Origin: CAVPDE01 sp964580575 | Lineage (GTDB): Bacteria; Desulfobacterota; DSM-4660; Desulfatiglandales; HGW-15 | Reading direction: 5' to 3' | NCBI GenBank assembly: GCA_964580575.1 | Contig: CAZOLJ010000040.1 | Span: 1 to 42,270 of the forward strand | Length of the DNA: 42,270 bases | Part shown: one piece after another, positions 21,997 to 30,439 of the stretch | How the letters are laid out: the number at the start of each line of letters is the position of its first letter | Position numbering within the stretch: position 1 is the stretch's first letter | Position numbers and translations under genes: made by a program | Notes under the pieces: generated by a model | Databases searched by the model: none | Told to the model about the DNA's origin: nothing | Seen by the model: only the letters and a program-made list of their open reading frames with translations

Positions 21997-22653
21997 ATGA
22001 TCCGGGAGCAAGTCAAAAAGCTGTTGGCGGAACTGCCTGAAGGGGTTCTCCTGGTGGGCGCTGCGAAGACTCGCACGCCTGACGAGATCCTGGAGGCCAT
22101 TGAGGCCGGCCTGGAGATCGTGGGGGAGAACTATGTTCAGGAGGCGGAGAAAGCGTTTGAGAAAGTCGGCCGCAGGGCCAAGTGGCACATGATCGGACAT
22201 CTGCAAACCAACAAGGTGAAAAAAGCGGTGCCCGTGTTCGACATGATCGAGACCGTGAGTTCCTTGAGGCTGGCCGAGGAGATTGACAAAGCATGCGCAA
22301 AGGCGGGCAAGGAGATGCCCGTCCTTGTTGAGATCAACAGCGGCGAAGAGGCTCAGAAGTCAGGAGTGAACCCCGATGAGGCTCTGGAACTGATTCGAGC
22401 GATGTCTTCGCTAAAGAACATCCGAATCATGGGATTGATGACCATGGGTCCCTTTGCGGGGGATCCTGAAGATTCAAGACCCTATTTTCAGAGAACGAGA
22501 AAGATCTTCGATGCCTTGAAGGCCATGGATCTTCCCGGCGTGGAAATGAAATACCTCTCCATGGGCATGTCCAATTCCTACCAGGTGGCTCTTGAGGAAG
22601 GAGCCAATATGGTTCGCATCGGAACAAAGCTGTTTGGAAGCAGAAGTGCCTAA
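21997..22653 (+). CDS. YggS-family PLP-binding protein (PLP homeostasis)
   Basis: Members bind pyridoxal phosphate without known catalysis and help keep PLP and amino-acid pools balanced. The 218-residue protein has the PLP lysine in LLVGAAKTRTPDEI (Lys24). Further markers are GENYVQEAEKAFE, WHMIGHLQTNKVKKAV, VLVEINSGEEAQKSGV, IMGLMTMGPF, and LSMGMSNSYQVALEEGANMV with VRIGTKLFG at the end. It is slightly shorter than E. coli YggS at the N-terminus. The start ATG has no strong ribosome binding site, and the gene stands alone between the HesB terminator and a repeat block. Confidence 0.94.
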   Translation: MIREQVKKLLAELPEGVLLVGAAKTRTPDEILEAIEAGLEIVGENYVQEAEKAFEKVGRRAKWHMIGHLQTNKVKKAVPVFDMIETVSSLRLAEEIDKACAKAGKEMPVLVEINSGEEAQKSGVNPDEALELIRAMSSLKNIRIMGLMTMGPFAGDPEDSRPYFQRTRKIFDALKAMDLPGVEMKYLSMGMSNSYQVALEEGANMVRIGTKLFGSRSA

Positions 22654-22654
22654 A

Positions 22655-22772
22655 GTGCATCAAGGTGCACGGTGCAAGGTCCACGGTGCACGGTGACTGA
22701 AAAACAGTAGTGGACCACTGACGACGTGCAACGCGCAACCAGCAACAAGCTACCAGCAACCTGCAACGGACA
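22655..22772. repeat. GTGCACGGTGCAAGG and CAACCAGCAACAAGC repeat block
   Basis: GGTGCACGGTGCAAGG-like units are followed by ACGTGCAACGCGCAACCAGC-like units in the gap between the YggS-like and TtcA-like genes. A shorter relative of the first type lies near 10905-10925. They appear to be non-coding intergenic repeats. Confidence 0.6.
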
Positions 22773-22784
22773 TTTACGCTGGAC

Positions 22785-23504
22785 ATGAGTCATGTGACCA
22801 AAGAAATGAAACGCCTTATGGGAAAGGCTCTTCATTCCCGGGACATGATACAGGATGGTGACCATGTGATGGTCGCTGTGTCAGGAGGCGAGGACAGCAT
22901 CTCCCTCCTGTGGCTCTTGAGGGAGCGCCTTGCTCGGGTTCCCATGCAATACCGAATCACTGCGGTTCACGTTGATCCTGGTTTCGGGGCTAATTCAGCC
23001 GACAGGATGGAGGTGTTCTTTTCCACTCATGGTTTTGAAAGCCGGGTCGTAAGAGGGGATTTCGGCCCTTTGGCCCACGGACCAGAGAACAGGGAGAACC
23101 CTTGTTTTCTCTGCTCCAGGATCAGGCGGAAAGCGCTCTTTGAAGCAGCCAGAGATCTGGGTTGCAACAAGATCGCTTTTGGACATCACAAAGACGATGT
23201 GATCGAGACGTTCTTCCTGAACATCTTCTATGGAGCCTCGGTCAGCACCATGAAACCGGTGCAGGAGTTCTTCGGCGGCAAACTCTTCGTCATCAGGCCT
23301 TTTTTCATGATCGACTCGGACCTGATCCGTCGGTACTTCCGCTCCATGGGCTGGCAGGAGGTCGATCTCGGATGCCCCACAGCCGGTTCTTCAAAGAGAG
23401 AAGAGATCCAGACGATTTTGAACCAGCTTTACCGCGGAAACAGAAAAATCAAGGGCAACATCTTTCATGCGTTGCAGAATGTCAAGCCTGAGTATTTGCT
23501 TTAG
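22785..23504 (+). CDS. TtcA-family tRNA thiolation protein (PP-loop ATPase)
   Basis: TtcA adenylates and thiolates cytidine 32 of tRNAs, using an Fe-S cluster. The 239-residue protein has the PP-loop near the N-terminus as SGGEDS (residues 33-38), where most relatives have SGGKDS. The Fe-S ligands of TtcA are matched by Cys107 and Cys110 (NPCFLC) and Cys197 (LGCPTAGSS). AFGHHKDDVIETFFLN and the C-terminal HALQNVKPEYLL are also family-like. The start is the first ATG after a repeat region and has no clear ribosome binding site; a later Met could be used. A related thiolase with another target base is possible. Confidence 0.87.
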   Translation: MSHVTKEMKRLMGKALHSRDMIQDGDHVMVAVSGGEDSISLLWLLRERLARVPMQYRITAVHVDPGFGANSADRMEVFFSTHGFESRVVRGDFGPLAHGPENRENPCFLCSRIRRKALFEAARDLGCNKIAFGHHKDDVIETFFLNIFYGASVSTMKPVQEFFGGKLFVIRPFFMIDSDLIRRYFRSMGWQEVDLGCPTAGSSKREEIQTILNQLYRGNRKIKGNIFHALQNVKPEYLL

Positions 23505-23520
23505 CAGAGCCCATTGTCCA

Positions 23521-23627
23521 TCACCCCCACCCTTTCCCTCCCCCACATCAAAGGGGGAGGGGAGTTTCTTGTCATCCCAGATTGCTGCTCCCTCTCCCCT
23601 GGTGGGAGACGGTCGGGGTGAGGGGGT
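23521..23627. repeat. CACCCCCACCCTTTCCCTC palindromic repeat
   Basis: TCACCCCCACCCTTTCCCTC at the left faces GGGAGACGGTCGGGGTGAGG at the right. In between are AAAGGGGGAGGGG and CCCTCTCCCC, so the block folds into an extended imperfect hairpin. Similar DNA occurs at 7980-8065 and 24285-24371. Confidence 0.65.
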
Positions 23628-23647
23628 CAAAAGTGGAGAGCGTGATC

Positions 23648-23767
23648 ATGGAAGAGGAATCAGTTCAGAAGATCAATGGTTCGGACACGCAGCAGCACCG
23701 TGAAGAGCCCGTGAAAGAGGGGCCTCCTGAGATGAAAAGAGGAGACGAGAGTGAGCAGGAGTCTTGA
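23648..23767 (+). CDS. possible small hydrophilic protein (39 residues)
   Basis: An ATG with GGAG about 9 nt upstream opens a 39-codon frame of highly charged composition (MEEESVQKINGSDTQQHREE onward). It overlaps the start of the ACT-domain gene by 17 nt, which could couple their translation. I recognise no family. It may only be leader sequence. Confidence 0.25.
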   Translation: MEEESVQKINGSDTQQHREEPVKEGPPEMKRGDESEQES

Positions 23768-24161
23768 CCTCTATGTTCTTCCGGCACGCATGGCCATATG
23801 CCGCCTTGATCCCGAGGAGGAGTTGCCCCCCTGGGCTAGTTCACCTGCCTTATCGTCTATCACCCGCACACAGGCTGAAACGACCGTCGTCTGTCAGGAA
23901 GAGAATGTCCCTGACGGCGTCACCTGCAACACGAGTTGGCGGTGTTTGCGGATCGGTGACGTGTTGGATTTCTCCGAGACAGGCGTTCTCTCGTCATTGA
24001 CCGTCCCCCTGGCCGGAGAGGGCATCCCGGTTTACGCTCTTTCGACCTACAGCACGGATCTGATTCTGGTCAAGGAAAAGGACCTTTCCCGAGCGATGCT
24101 CGCCCTGATCCGGTCCGGGCACAGGGTTTTCTCGGAAAACGGTCAGGAATGGCTTCGTTAG
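23751..24161 (+). CDS. ACT-domain protein (ACT_7/CASTOR-like)
   Basis: ACT domains bind small ligands, often amino acids, to regulate enzymes. This 136-residue protein has a first half with SLDLYVLPARMAICRLDPEE and SWRCLRIGDVLDFSETGVLS, and a second half GIPVYALSTYSTDLILVKEK then DLSRAMLALIRSGHRV. That pattern is typical of stand-alone ACT_7 (CASTOR-type) proteins. The GTG start at 23751 has AGAGGAG about 8 nt upstream. The gene precedes carB by about 250 nt, and a link to amino-acid or carbamoyl phosphate sensing is conceivable but not shown. Confidence 0.8.
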   Translation: MSRSLDLYVLPARMAICRLDPEEELPPWASSPALSSITRTQAETTVVCQEENVPDGVTCNTSWRCLRIGDVLDFSETGVLSSLTVPLAGEGIPVYALSTYSTDLILVKEKDLSRAMLALIRSGHRVFSENGQEWLR

Positions 24162-24284
24162 GTCTGCCTTAAGTGCTCCCGCTCTGTATAAGCTTGACAG
24201 AAATGGACCGCTTCCCTATAGTCCCATGCCAAATTAAAGGCTTTGTCAGCATAACGTTTCAGCTATCCATTACGCGCTCAACTT

Positions 24285-24371
24285 GTCCCCACCCCCACCT
24301 TGCCCGCCAAAGGCGGATAAACCTCCCCATCGAGGGGAAGGAAATTAGCGGGAGGGGCAAGGGGAGGGGGA
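24285..24371. repeat. CCCACCCCCACCTTGCC palindromic repeat upstream of carB
   Basis: CCCCACCCCCACCTTGCC at the left pairs imperfectly with GGGGCAAGGGGAGGGGG at the right. GCCGCCAAAGGCGG-like and CCCCATCGAGGGG internal palindromes lie between. The rest of the gap 24162-24414 shows no gene. Any carB promoter must lie near or within this block. Confidence 0.6.
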
Positions 24372-24414
24372 CTCGGAGGCAAATGAGAATGGACCATGCA
24401 GAAAGGAGATCTCC

Positions 24415-27400
24415 ATGCCCAAAAGGAATGATGTTCGGAAGGTCATGATTATTGGGTCTGGTCCCATCGTCATCGGTCAGGCCTGCGAATTCGACTATTC
24501 AGGAACCCAGGCCTGCAAGGCGCTTCGAAAACTGGGTTACGAAATTGTTCTGGTCAACTCCAATCCCGCTACCATCATGACAGACCCCGGCATGGCGGAT
24601 GCGACCTATATCGAACCCCTGAACGTTAAGTCCATGGAGGAAATCATTGCAAAGGAAAGACCGGATGCTCTGCTGCCGAATCTGGGAGGGCAATCCGGCC
24701 TGAATCTTTCTTCAGAATTGCATCGGAAAGGCATTCTCAAGAAATACGGGGTCAAGGTGATCGGGGTGGACGTGGATGCCATCGAGCGCGGGGAAGACCG
24801 CATCGCCTTCAAGGAGACCATGAACAGGCTCGGCATCGACATGCCGAAGAGCAAGCCGGCCTTCAGCGTGGAGGAAGCTGAAAAGGTCGCCGCTGAACTG
24901 GGCTACCCCTTAGTGGTCCGGCCTGCCTACACCATGGGCGGAACCGGGGGTGGACATGTCTACAATGTGGAAGAGCTGCGGACGATCGCAGGCCGCGGAC
25001 TTTCGGCGAGCCTGGTCGGTCAAATCCTGATCGAGGAATCCGTCCTGGGGTGGGAGGAACTCGAACTGGAAGTGGTGCGGGACGCCAAGAACCAGATGAT
25101 CACGGTCTGCTTCATTGAAAACGTGGATGCCATGGGCGTGCACACAGGGGATTCGTTCTGTGTGGCTCCCATGCTCACCATCGATCCGGAGCTTCAGAAG
25201 CGGCTTCAAAAACATTCCTACGACATTGTCGAGGCCATCCAGGTGATCGGGGGCACCAACATCCAGTTCGCCCACGATCCCCAAACCGGCAGGGTCGTGG
25301 TCATTGAGATCAATCCCAGGACCTCCCGATCCTCGGCTCTTGCATCCAAGGCAACGGGTTTCCCGATTGCCCTTGTCTCTTCCATGCTGGCAGGCGGCCT
25401 GACACTGGAAGAGATCCCCTACTGGAGAGAGGGAACGCTGGACAAATACACGCCCTGGGGCGACTACGTGGTCGTCAAGTTTGCGCGCTGGGCCTTTGAG
25501 AAGTTCCCCGGGTCTGAGGACAAGCTCGGAACCCAGATGCGGGCGGTGGGCGAGGCGATGAGCATCGGCAAGACCTACAAGGAGGCGCTGCAGAAAGCCA
25601 TTCGGTCGCTGGAAACAGGCCGGTACGGTCTGGGGTTTGTGAAGGATTTTAACAGGAAAAGCCTGGGAGAACTGATGGATCTTCTCGCAGAGCCCACCAG
25701 CGAGCGGCAGTTCATCATGTACGAGGCTCTGCGCAAAGGTGCAAAGGTCGAGGACCTCTACAAGAAGACCCACATTAAACCCTGGTTTATCGAGCAGATG
25801 AAGGAGATTGTGGAGCTTGAAGAGAGAATCCTGAGTTTCAGAGGCAAGGGTCTCGCGGATGACTTGTTCCGCCAGGCTAAGAAGGACGGCTTCTCGGATC
25901 GATACCTGTCAAAACTTCTGAATGTTCCGGAAAAAGAGATTCGAGGGCGGCGGCTCTCGCTAAAGGTAGGCCAGGCATGGGACGCTGTGCCTGTGAGCGG
26001 GGTTGAGAATGCGGCCTACTACTATTCCACCTACAATGGCCCGGACCGGGTGAAAACCAGTTCGCGAAAAAAAATCATGGTGCTGGGAGGAGGCCCGAAC
26101 CGTATCGGTCAGGGAATCGAGTTTGACTACTGCTGCGTTCACGCGGCCTTCACGTTGAGAGACGAGGGCTATGAATCCATCATGATCAACTGCAATCCCG
26201 AGACGGTTTCCACGGATTTCGACACCTCGGACAGGCTCTACTTTGAGCCGCTCACGGTGGAAGACGTCCTGAGCATTTATGAAAAGGAAAAGCCGGAGGG
26301 CGTCATTGTGCAATTCGGCGGGCAGACCCCGCTCAACCTGGCCGCGGAACTGGCCGCAGCAGGAGTGAAAATTCTAGGCACTTCTCCTGATGCGATCGAC
26401 CTTGCCGAGGATCGGGATCGGTTCCGTCACGTCATGCGGACGCTCGGTATCCCCCAGCCTGAATCCGGGATGGCGAGCAATCTGAATGAGGCCCTCAAGA
26501 TTGCGGAGCGGATCGGGTACCCGCTCATGGTGAGGCCCTCCTATGTGCTGGGAGGAAGGGCCATGGAGGTCGTCCATGACGAGGAGATGCTGAAGCGGTA
26601 TGTGGCCGCTGCCGTAGATGTGACACCGGAGAGGCCGATTCTCATCGACAAGTTTCTGGAAAACGCCATTGAGGCCGAGGCCGACGCCATCGCAGACGGC
26701 GGAGACGCTTTTGTTCCATCGGTCATGGAGCACATCGAACTGGCGGGTATTCACTCGGGGGACTCGGCGTGCGTCATCCCCCCCATCAGCATTCCACCCA
26801 AACATGTGGATACCATCTACGATTACACCAGAAGGATTGCGGTGGAGCTGGGCGTTGTGGGGTTGATGAACATGCAGTACGCGATTGCCAATGACGTGGT
26901 CTACGTGCTCGAAGCCAATCCCCGGGCGTCGAGAACCGTGCCTCTGGTTTCCAAGGTCTGCCGCATCAGCATGGCTCGGATCGCCACTCAGCTCATGCTC
27001 GGCAAGAAACTCAAGGACCTCGACATTCAGAAGAAGCCGATTCCCCACTTCGGGGTGAAGGAAGCGGTCTTCCCCTTCCACATGCTGCCCGAAGTGGACC
27101 CTGTTCTCGGCCCGGAAATGCGCTCCACCGGCGAAGTGCTCGGCATGGCCGATTCCTTCGGCCTGGCTTTCTACAAGGCTGAGGAGGCGGCCCAGCAGGT
27201 CCTCCCTACGGAGGGGACGGTGTTGCTCACGGTCTCGGAGCGGGACCGGCCAGGGGTTTTGGAAGTGGCGAGGCAGTTCGTGGAGCTGGGTTTCAGGATC
27301 AAGGCCACGGAAGGGACCCGGAAGTTCTTGTCGGAGTATGGAATCGAAGCCGAGTCGATTCGGAAGATCTATGACGGCAGGCCCAACATCGTGGATGCCA

Positions 27401-27615
27401 TCAAGAACGCAGAGATTCACCTGGTGATCAACACACCCAGCGGACGATTGAGCAAGAGTGACGATTCCTACATCCGTAAATCGGCAATCCGTTACAAGGT
27501 CCCCTACATCACCACGCTGGCCGCAGCTCTGGCAGCGGCCAAGGGCATCCGGGCCGTCCGAAAAGGACATGGGATCCCCAAGTCCCTGCAGGCCTATCAC
27601 GCGGACATCAAGTGA
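24415..27615 (+). CDS. carB: carbamoyl phosphate synthase large subunit
   Basis: CarB makes carbamoyl phosphate for arginine and pyrimidines from bicarbonate, ATP and ammonia delivered by CarA. The 1066-residue protein is full length with two ATP-grasp halves. The first has VMIIGSGPIVIGQACEFDYS at the N-terminus, RPAYTMGGTGGGHVYN and VIEINPRTSRSSALASKATG. The second has VLGGGPNRIGQGIEFDYCC, RPSYVLGGRAMEVV and LEANPRASRTVPLVSKV. The C-terminal MGS-like allosteric domain begins near VLLTVSERDRPGVLEVARQF. AAGGAG precedes the ATG. carA is not in the window. Confidence 0.98.
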   Translation: MPKRNDVRKVMIIGSGPIVIGQACEFDYSGTQACKALRKLGYEIVLVNSNPATIMTDPGMADATYIEPLNVKSMEEIIAKERPDALLPNLGGQSGLNLSSELHRKGILKKYGVKVIGVDVDAIERGEDRIAFKETMNRLGIDMPKSKPAFSVEEAEKVAAELGYPLVVRPAYTMGGTGGGHVYNVEELRTIAGRGLSASLVGQILIEESVLGWEELELEVVRDAKNQMITVCFIENVDAMGVHTGDSFCVAPMLTIDPELQKRLQKHSYDIVEAIQVIGGTNIQFAHDPQTGRVVVIEINPRTSRSSALASKATGFPIALVSSMLAGGLTLEEIPYWREGTLDKYTPWGDYVVVKFARWAFEKFPGSEDKLGTQMRAVGEAMSIGKTYKEALQKAIRSLETGRYGLGFVKDFNRKSLGELMDLLAEPTSERQFIMYEALRKGAKVEDLYKKTHIKPWFIEQMKEIVELEERILSFRGKGLADDLFRQAKKDGFSDRYLSKLLNVPEKEIRGRRLSLKVGQAWDAVPVSGVENAAYYYSTYNGPDRVKTSSRKKIMVLGGGPNRIGQGIEFDYCCVHAAFTLRDEGYESIMINCNPETVSTDFDTSDRLYFEPLTVEDVLSIYEKEKPEGVIVQFGGQTPLNLAAELAAAGVKILGTSPDAIDLAEDRDRFRHVMRTLGIPQPESGMASNLNEALKIAERIGYPLMVRPSYVLGGRAMEVVHDEEMLKRYVAAAVDVTPERPILIDKFLENAIEAEADAIADGGDAFVPSVMEHIELAGIHSGDSACVIPPISIPPKHVDTIYDYTRRIAVELGVVGLMNMQYAIANDVVYVLEANPRASRTVPLVSKVCRISMARIATQLMLGKKLKDLDIQKKPIPHFGVKEAVFPFHMLPEVDPVLGPEMRSTGEVLGMADSFGLAFYKAEEAAQQVLPTEGTVLLTVSERDRPGVLEVARQFVELGFRIKATEGTRKFLSEYGIEAESIRKIYDGRPNIVDAIKNAEIHLVINTPSGRLSKSDDSYIRKSAIRYKVPYITTLAAALAAAKGIRAVRKGHGIPKSLQAYHADIK

Positions 27616-27650
27616 CCAGTGACCGGTGACGAGTAACGAGGGACAAGTGG
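27614..27650. repeat. TGACCGGTGACGAGTAACGAG repeat, short copy
   Basis: TGACCAGTGACCGGTGACGAG and then TAACGAGGGACAAGTGGC directly follow the carB stop. They belong to the family at 16855-16924 and 18204-18277, but the inverted half is missing. Confidence 0.6.
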
Positions 27651-27678
27651 CACGAACAAGACGGAGAAGTGGCCGGCC

Positions 27679-29679
27679 CTACTTTCCCAGGAGCCTCATC
27701 GCCTTTTCTACGACCCGGTCGGCAGTGACGCCGAACTTTTCATAGAGAACCTTGTAAGGGGCCGATGCGCCGAAATGATCGATGCCTACGACGCCTCCTT
27801 TCTCGCCCACATAGCGCCACCAACCCTGAGTTCGCCCCGCCTCTATGGCAATACGAACCTTGATCTCGGGAGGAAAGAGGTCCTCTCGGTAAGCGTCGGA
27901 TTGCTGGTCAAACAATTCCCAGGACGGTAGGCTCACCACTCGGGATGAGATACCCTGTTGCCCGAGCTTCTTGGCGGCTTCGATCGCAAGGTGCACTTCA
28001 GAGCCGGAGGCCATTAAGAGAAGATCAGGTTTTCCCTCTGCCGGTTCTGCAAGAGCGTAGGCGCCCTGCTGAAGGCCGGCAGCAGGCGCGAAAACAGATC
28101 GGTCAAGGACCGGGACTCCCTGCCGCGTGAGCACTAGGGCCACAGGCCCGTTCTGGTGGCTTAGAGCAAAGCGCCAAGCTTCTGCTGTTTCCGAGGCGTC
28201 GCAAGGCCTGAGCACAATCAGATTGGGGATGGCTCTCAGGGCGGCAAGTTGTTCCACAGGTTGATGGGTAGGGCCGTCCTCGCCCAGGCCGATGCTGTCG
28301 TGGGTGAACACATAAATAACTTGAAGCTGCATGAGGGCGGCCAGGCGGATGGCCGGCCGCATATAATCGGAAAAGATGAGGAAGGTCCCCCCATAAGGGA
28401 TCAGCCCTCCGTGAAGCGCCATACCGTTGAGGATGGCGCCCATTCCATGTTCCCGCACACCGAAGCGAAGGTTGCGGCTGCCGAATTGCTCTGCCTGAAA
28501 GTCCCCTTCGCCCTTGATCAAAGTCTGGTTAGAAGGAGCAAGATCCGCTGACCCGCCCACCAGGTTTTTGATTCTCTTTGCCAGGGCGTTGAGAACATGG
28601 CCTGAAGCGGCTCTTGTGGCAGTGCCCTTTGGATCGGCTGGAAAAACGGGAATGTCTTCTTCCCAATCCTCAGGGAGCCCTCGCTTCACCCATTGATCCA
28701 ACGTCTTGGCCTGATCAGGGAAGGCCTTTTGGTATCGGTCGAGTAGCGAGTTCCACCGGGCTTCTTCAGCCTTTCCCTGTTCCACGGCTGCCCTGAAAAC
28801 TTTCAACGCTTCATCCGGAACAGAGAACTCGTGTTCCGGAGGCCATCCGAGTTGTTGCTTGGTCAGCGTCAGTTCATCTTTGCCCAAAGGCTCGCCGTGG
28901 GCGGATGCCTTGCCCTGTTTGTTGGGGCTGCCGTATCCGATGTGGGTGCGGACAGCGATGAAGGAGGGTTTTCGAGTTTCCTTTTGAGCTGAAACAAGGG
29001 CCTTTTCGATGGCGTCGAGGTCATTGCCGTCTTCGACCTGCTGCACGTGCCACCCGTAAGCTTCGAACCTTGCCGTACGATTTTCCGTAAAGGCCAGCTC
29101 CGTGCTTCCCTCAATAGAGATCTGATTGTCATCATAGAGATAAATCAGTTTTCCCAGCCGAAGGTGGCCGGCTAGAGAAGCGGCCTCGTGGGAAATGCCT
29201 TCCATCAGGTCTCCGTCACTCACGATGGCGTAAGTAAAATGGTTGACGATCTCGTATCCGGGCCTGTTGAAGGTGGCGGCAAGGAAACGCTCTGCAATGG
29301 CCATGCCCACCCCGTTGGCAAATCCCTGCCCCAGGGGGCCTGTCGTCGTTTCGACTCCCGGAGTCAGCCCGTATTCAGGATGGCCGGGTGTTTTGCTCTC
29401 CCACTGCCGAAAGTTGAAAAGTTCCGAAAGCGGGAGGTCATACCCTGTGAGATGGAGCAGGCTGTACAGAAGCATGGATCCATGCCCAGCCGAAAGCACG
29501 AACCGGTCCCTGTTGAACCAGCCTGGGTGACGAGGATTGTGCTTCAGGAATTTCGTCCACAGCACATAGGCCATGGGAGCTGCACCCATCGGCATTCCGG
29601 GATGCCCTGAGTTGGCTCTTTCCACGCATTCAGCGGAAAGCACGCGGATCGTATTGACGCACAGATCATCCGGTTTCAT
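27679..29679 (-). CDS. tkt: transketolase
   Basis: Transketolase moves two-carbon units between sugar phosphates in the pentose phosphate and sugar-supply pathways, using thiamine diphosphate. The 666-residue protein is full length. NSGHPGMPMGAAPMAY and GWFNRDRFVLSAGHGSMLLY lie at the N-terminus. The ThDP motif is IVSDGDLMEGISHEAAS with LYDDNQISIEG. VFTHDSIGLGEDGPTHQPVE follows in the pyrimidine domain, and VRIAIEAG with WWRYVG and GIDHFGASAPYKVLYEKFG at the C-terminus. The ATG has AAGGAGAG upstream. It diverges from the FKBP-like gene across a 213-nt promoter region. Confidence 0.97.
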   Translation of the reverse strand: MKPDDLCVNTIRVLSAECVERANSGHPGMPMGAAPMAYVLWTKFLKHNPRHPGWFNRDRFVLSAGHGSMLLYSLLHLTGYDLPLSELFNFRQWESKTPGHPEYGLTPGVETTTGPLGQGFANGVGMAIAERFLAATFNRPGYEIVNHFTYAIVSDGDLMEGISHEAASLAGHLRLGKLIYLYDDNQISIEGSTELAFTENRTARFEAYGWHVQQVEDGNDLDAIEKALVSAQKETRKPSFIAVRTHIGYGSPNKQGKASAHGEPLGKDELTLTKQQLGWPPEHEFSVPDEALKVFRAAVEQGKAEEARWNSLLDRYQKAFPDQAKTLDQWVKRGLPEDWEEDIPVFPADPKGTATRAASGHVLNALAKRIKNLVGGSADLAPSNQTLIKGEGDFQAEQFGSRNLRFGVREHGMGAILNGMALHGGLIPYGGTFLIFSDYMRPAIRLAALMQLQVIYVFTHDSIGLGEDGPTHQPVEQLAALRAIPNLIVLRPCDASETAEAWRFALSHQNGPVALVLTRQGVPVLDRSVFAPAAGLQQGAYALAEPAEGKPDLLLMASGSEVHLAIEAAKKLGQQGISSRVVSLPSWELFDQQSDAYREDLFPPEIKVRIAIEAGRTQGWWRYVGEKGGVVGIDHFGASAPYKVLYEKFGVTADRVVEKAMRLLGK

Positions 29680-29772
29680 ATAAATCGTCTCTCCTTTTCG
29701 GGGCCCTCATTGTCTGAAAGGTTCTAATTCCATTGCCCAAGAGAGTCAAGGTGATTTGACTTTCCTCACGAG

Positions 29773-29801
29773 TTGTCAATGGCCTCATCCGTTCTTATAG
29801 T
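29773..29801 (+). promoter_or_regulatory. sigma70-like promoter of the FKBP-like gene
   Basis: TTGTCA (29773-29778) and TATAGT (29796-29801) are spaced by 17 nt. A small GTCTCC/GGAGAC hairpin (29835-29851) lies in the leader before the start at 29893. This supports the downstream start rather than the TTG at 29773. Confidence 0.6.
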
Positions 29802-29892
29802 AAGGCTACTGCAGCGGGATGCTGGGATCCGGATGTCTCCAACTCGGAGACTCGGACGGGCCGCCATTCTGAGCTGGAAAAGGAGATCGGTC

Positions 29893-30276
29893 ATGACTGA
29901 CGAACGGCAAACGATAGGTCCTCTCAAGAAAATCAGTTTGCTTTTGGAGGCAGGAACAGGGCCCGACAAGACGGATTTGACCGCCGGACCGATGGCATTG
30001 GAGTTCATCTTTGGTGCAGGAAGCCAGGGGCTGTGCCCTTTAGAGTTCCAGCTTGCCAACAAGAAAGAGGGCGATGGGCTCAGGTTGCGTGTCAGAGGGG
30101 AGGAACTCGTGGACCTCTTCCAGCATCTGTTCATTCCTTCTTTAGCCGTACGGGAAAGCGTTGGCGTCTTTTATCTTAAGGTGAACATCGTCAGGGTCAG
30201 CGAAGCAGATCCAAAAGAAGTGATCAAAGCCATAGCAGAGGCAGGCTCCTGCGGGGATCACTGCTGCGGACACTAG
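29893..30276 (+). CDS. FKBP-like protein with Cys/His-rich C-terminus
   Basis: The 127-residue protein resembles FKBP-type peptidyl-prolyl isomerases in one region: ALEFIFGAGSQGLCPLEFQL then ANKKEGDGLRLRVRGEEL, matching the GxG..GL.P.E..L..K..GD pattern. The rest (VDLFQHLFIPSLAVRESVGV) is less familiar. The tail SCGDHCCGH suggests metal binding, as in the metal-binding tails of SlyD-type isomerases. The start at 29893 is supported by AAGGAG 7 nt upstream and by the promoter at 29773-29801. It diverges from transketolase and stands alone. Isomerase activity is a guess; a metallochaperone-like role is equally possible. Confidence 0.7.
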   Translation: MTDERQTIGPLKKISLLLEAGTGPDKTDLTAGPMALEFIFGAGSQGLCPLEFQLANKKEGDGLRLRVRGEELVDLFQHLFIPSLAVRESVGVFYLKVNIVRVSEADPKEVIKAIAEAGSCGDHCCGH

Positions 30277-30280
30277 GGAA

Positions 30281-30419
30281 GAAGGAGCAAAGGGACAAAG
30301 GCACATAGGCACAAAGGAAGGAAAAGACAAGGGCATGAAGCAATAGAGGGATAAAGAGAATCCGCAGAATGGTTTTTCTGCTTTGTGCCTTTGGTGCGCC
30401 AGCCCCTTTGTCCCTCAAT
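30281..30419. repeat. GGCACAAAGG-type palindromic repeat region
   Basis: GGAGCAAAGGGACAAAGGCACATAGG-like units on the left face CTTTGTGCCTTTGG and CCTTTGTCCCTC on the right, between two convergent genes. It belongs to the family at 4655-4776 and 7225-7325. It may act as a weak bidirectional terminator. Confidence 0.7.
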
Positions 30420-30439
30420 CTGTCGTCTTTAGCCGACAG
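30420..30439 (-). repeat. CTGTCG/CGACAG hairpin overlapping the DapA-like gene 3' end
   Basis: CTGTCG (30420-30425) pairs with CGACAG (30434-30439). The stop codon of the DapA-like gene (30429-30431) lies in the loop. This is the third copy of the hairpin seen at 4771-4787 and 7328-7347. Confidence 0.6.

Noticed and set aside
26374..27600. Long minus-strand frame opposite carB
   Set aside because: It is antisense to carB; the translated sequence is not family-like.
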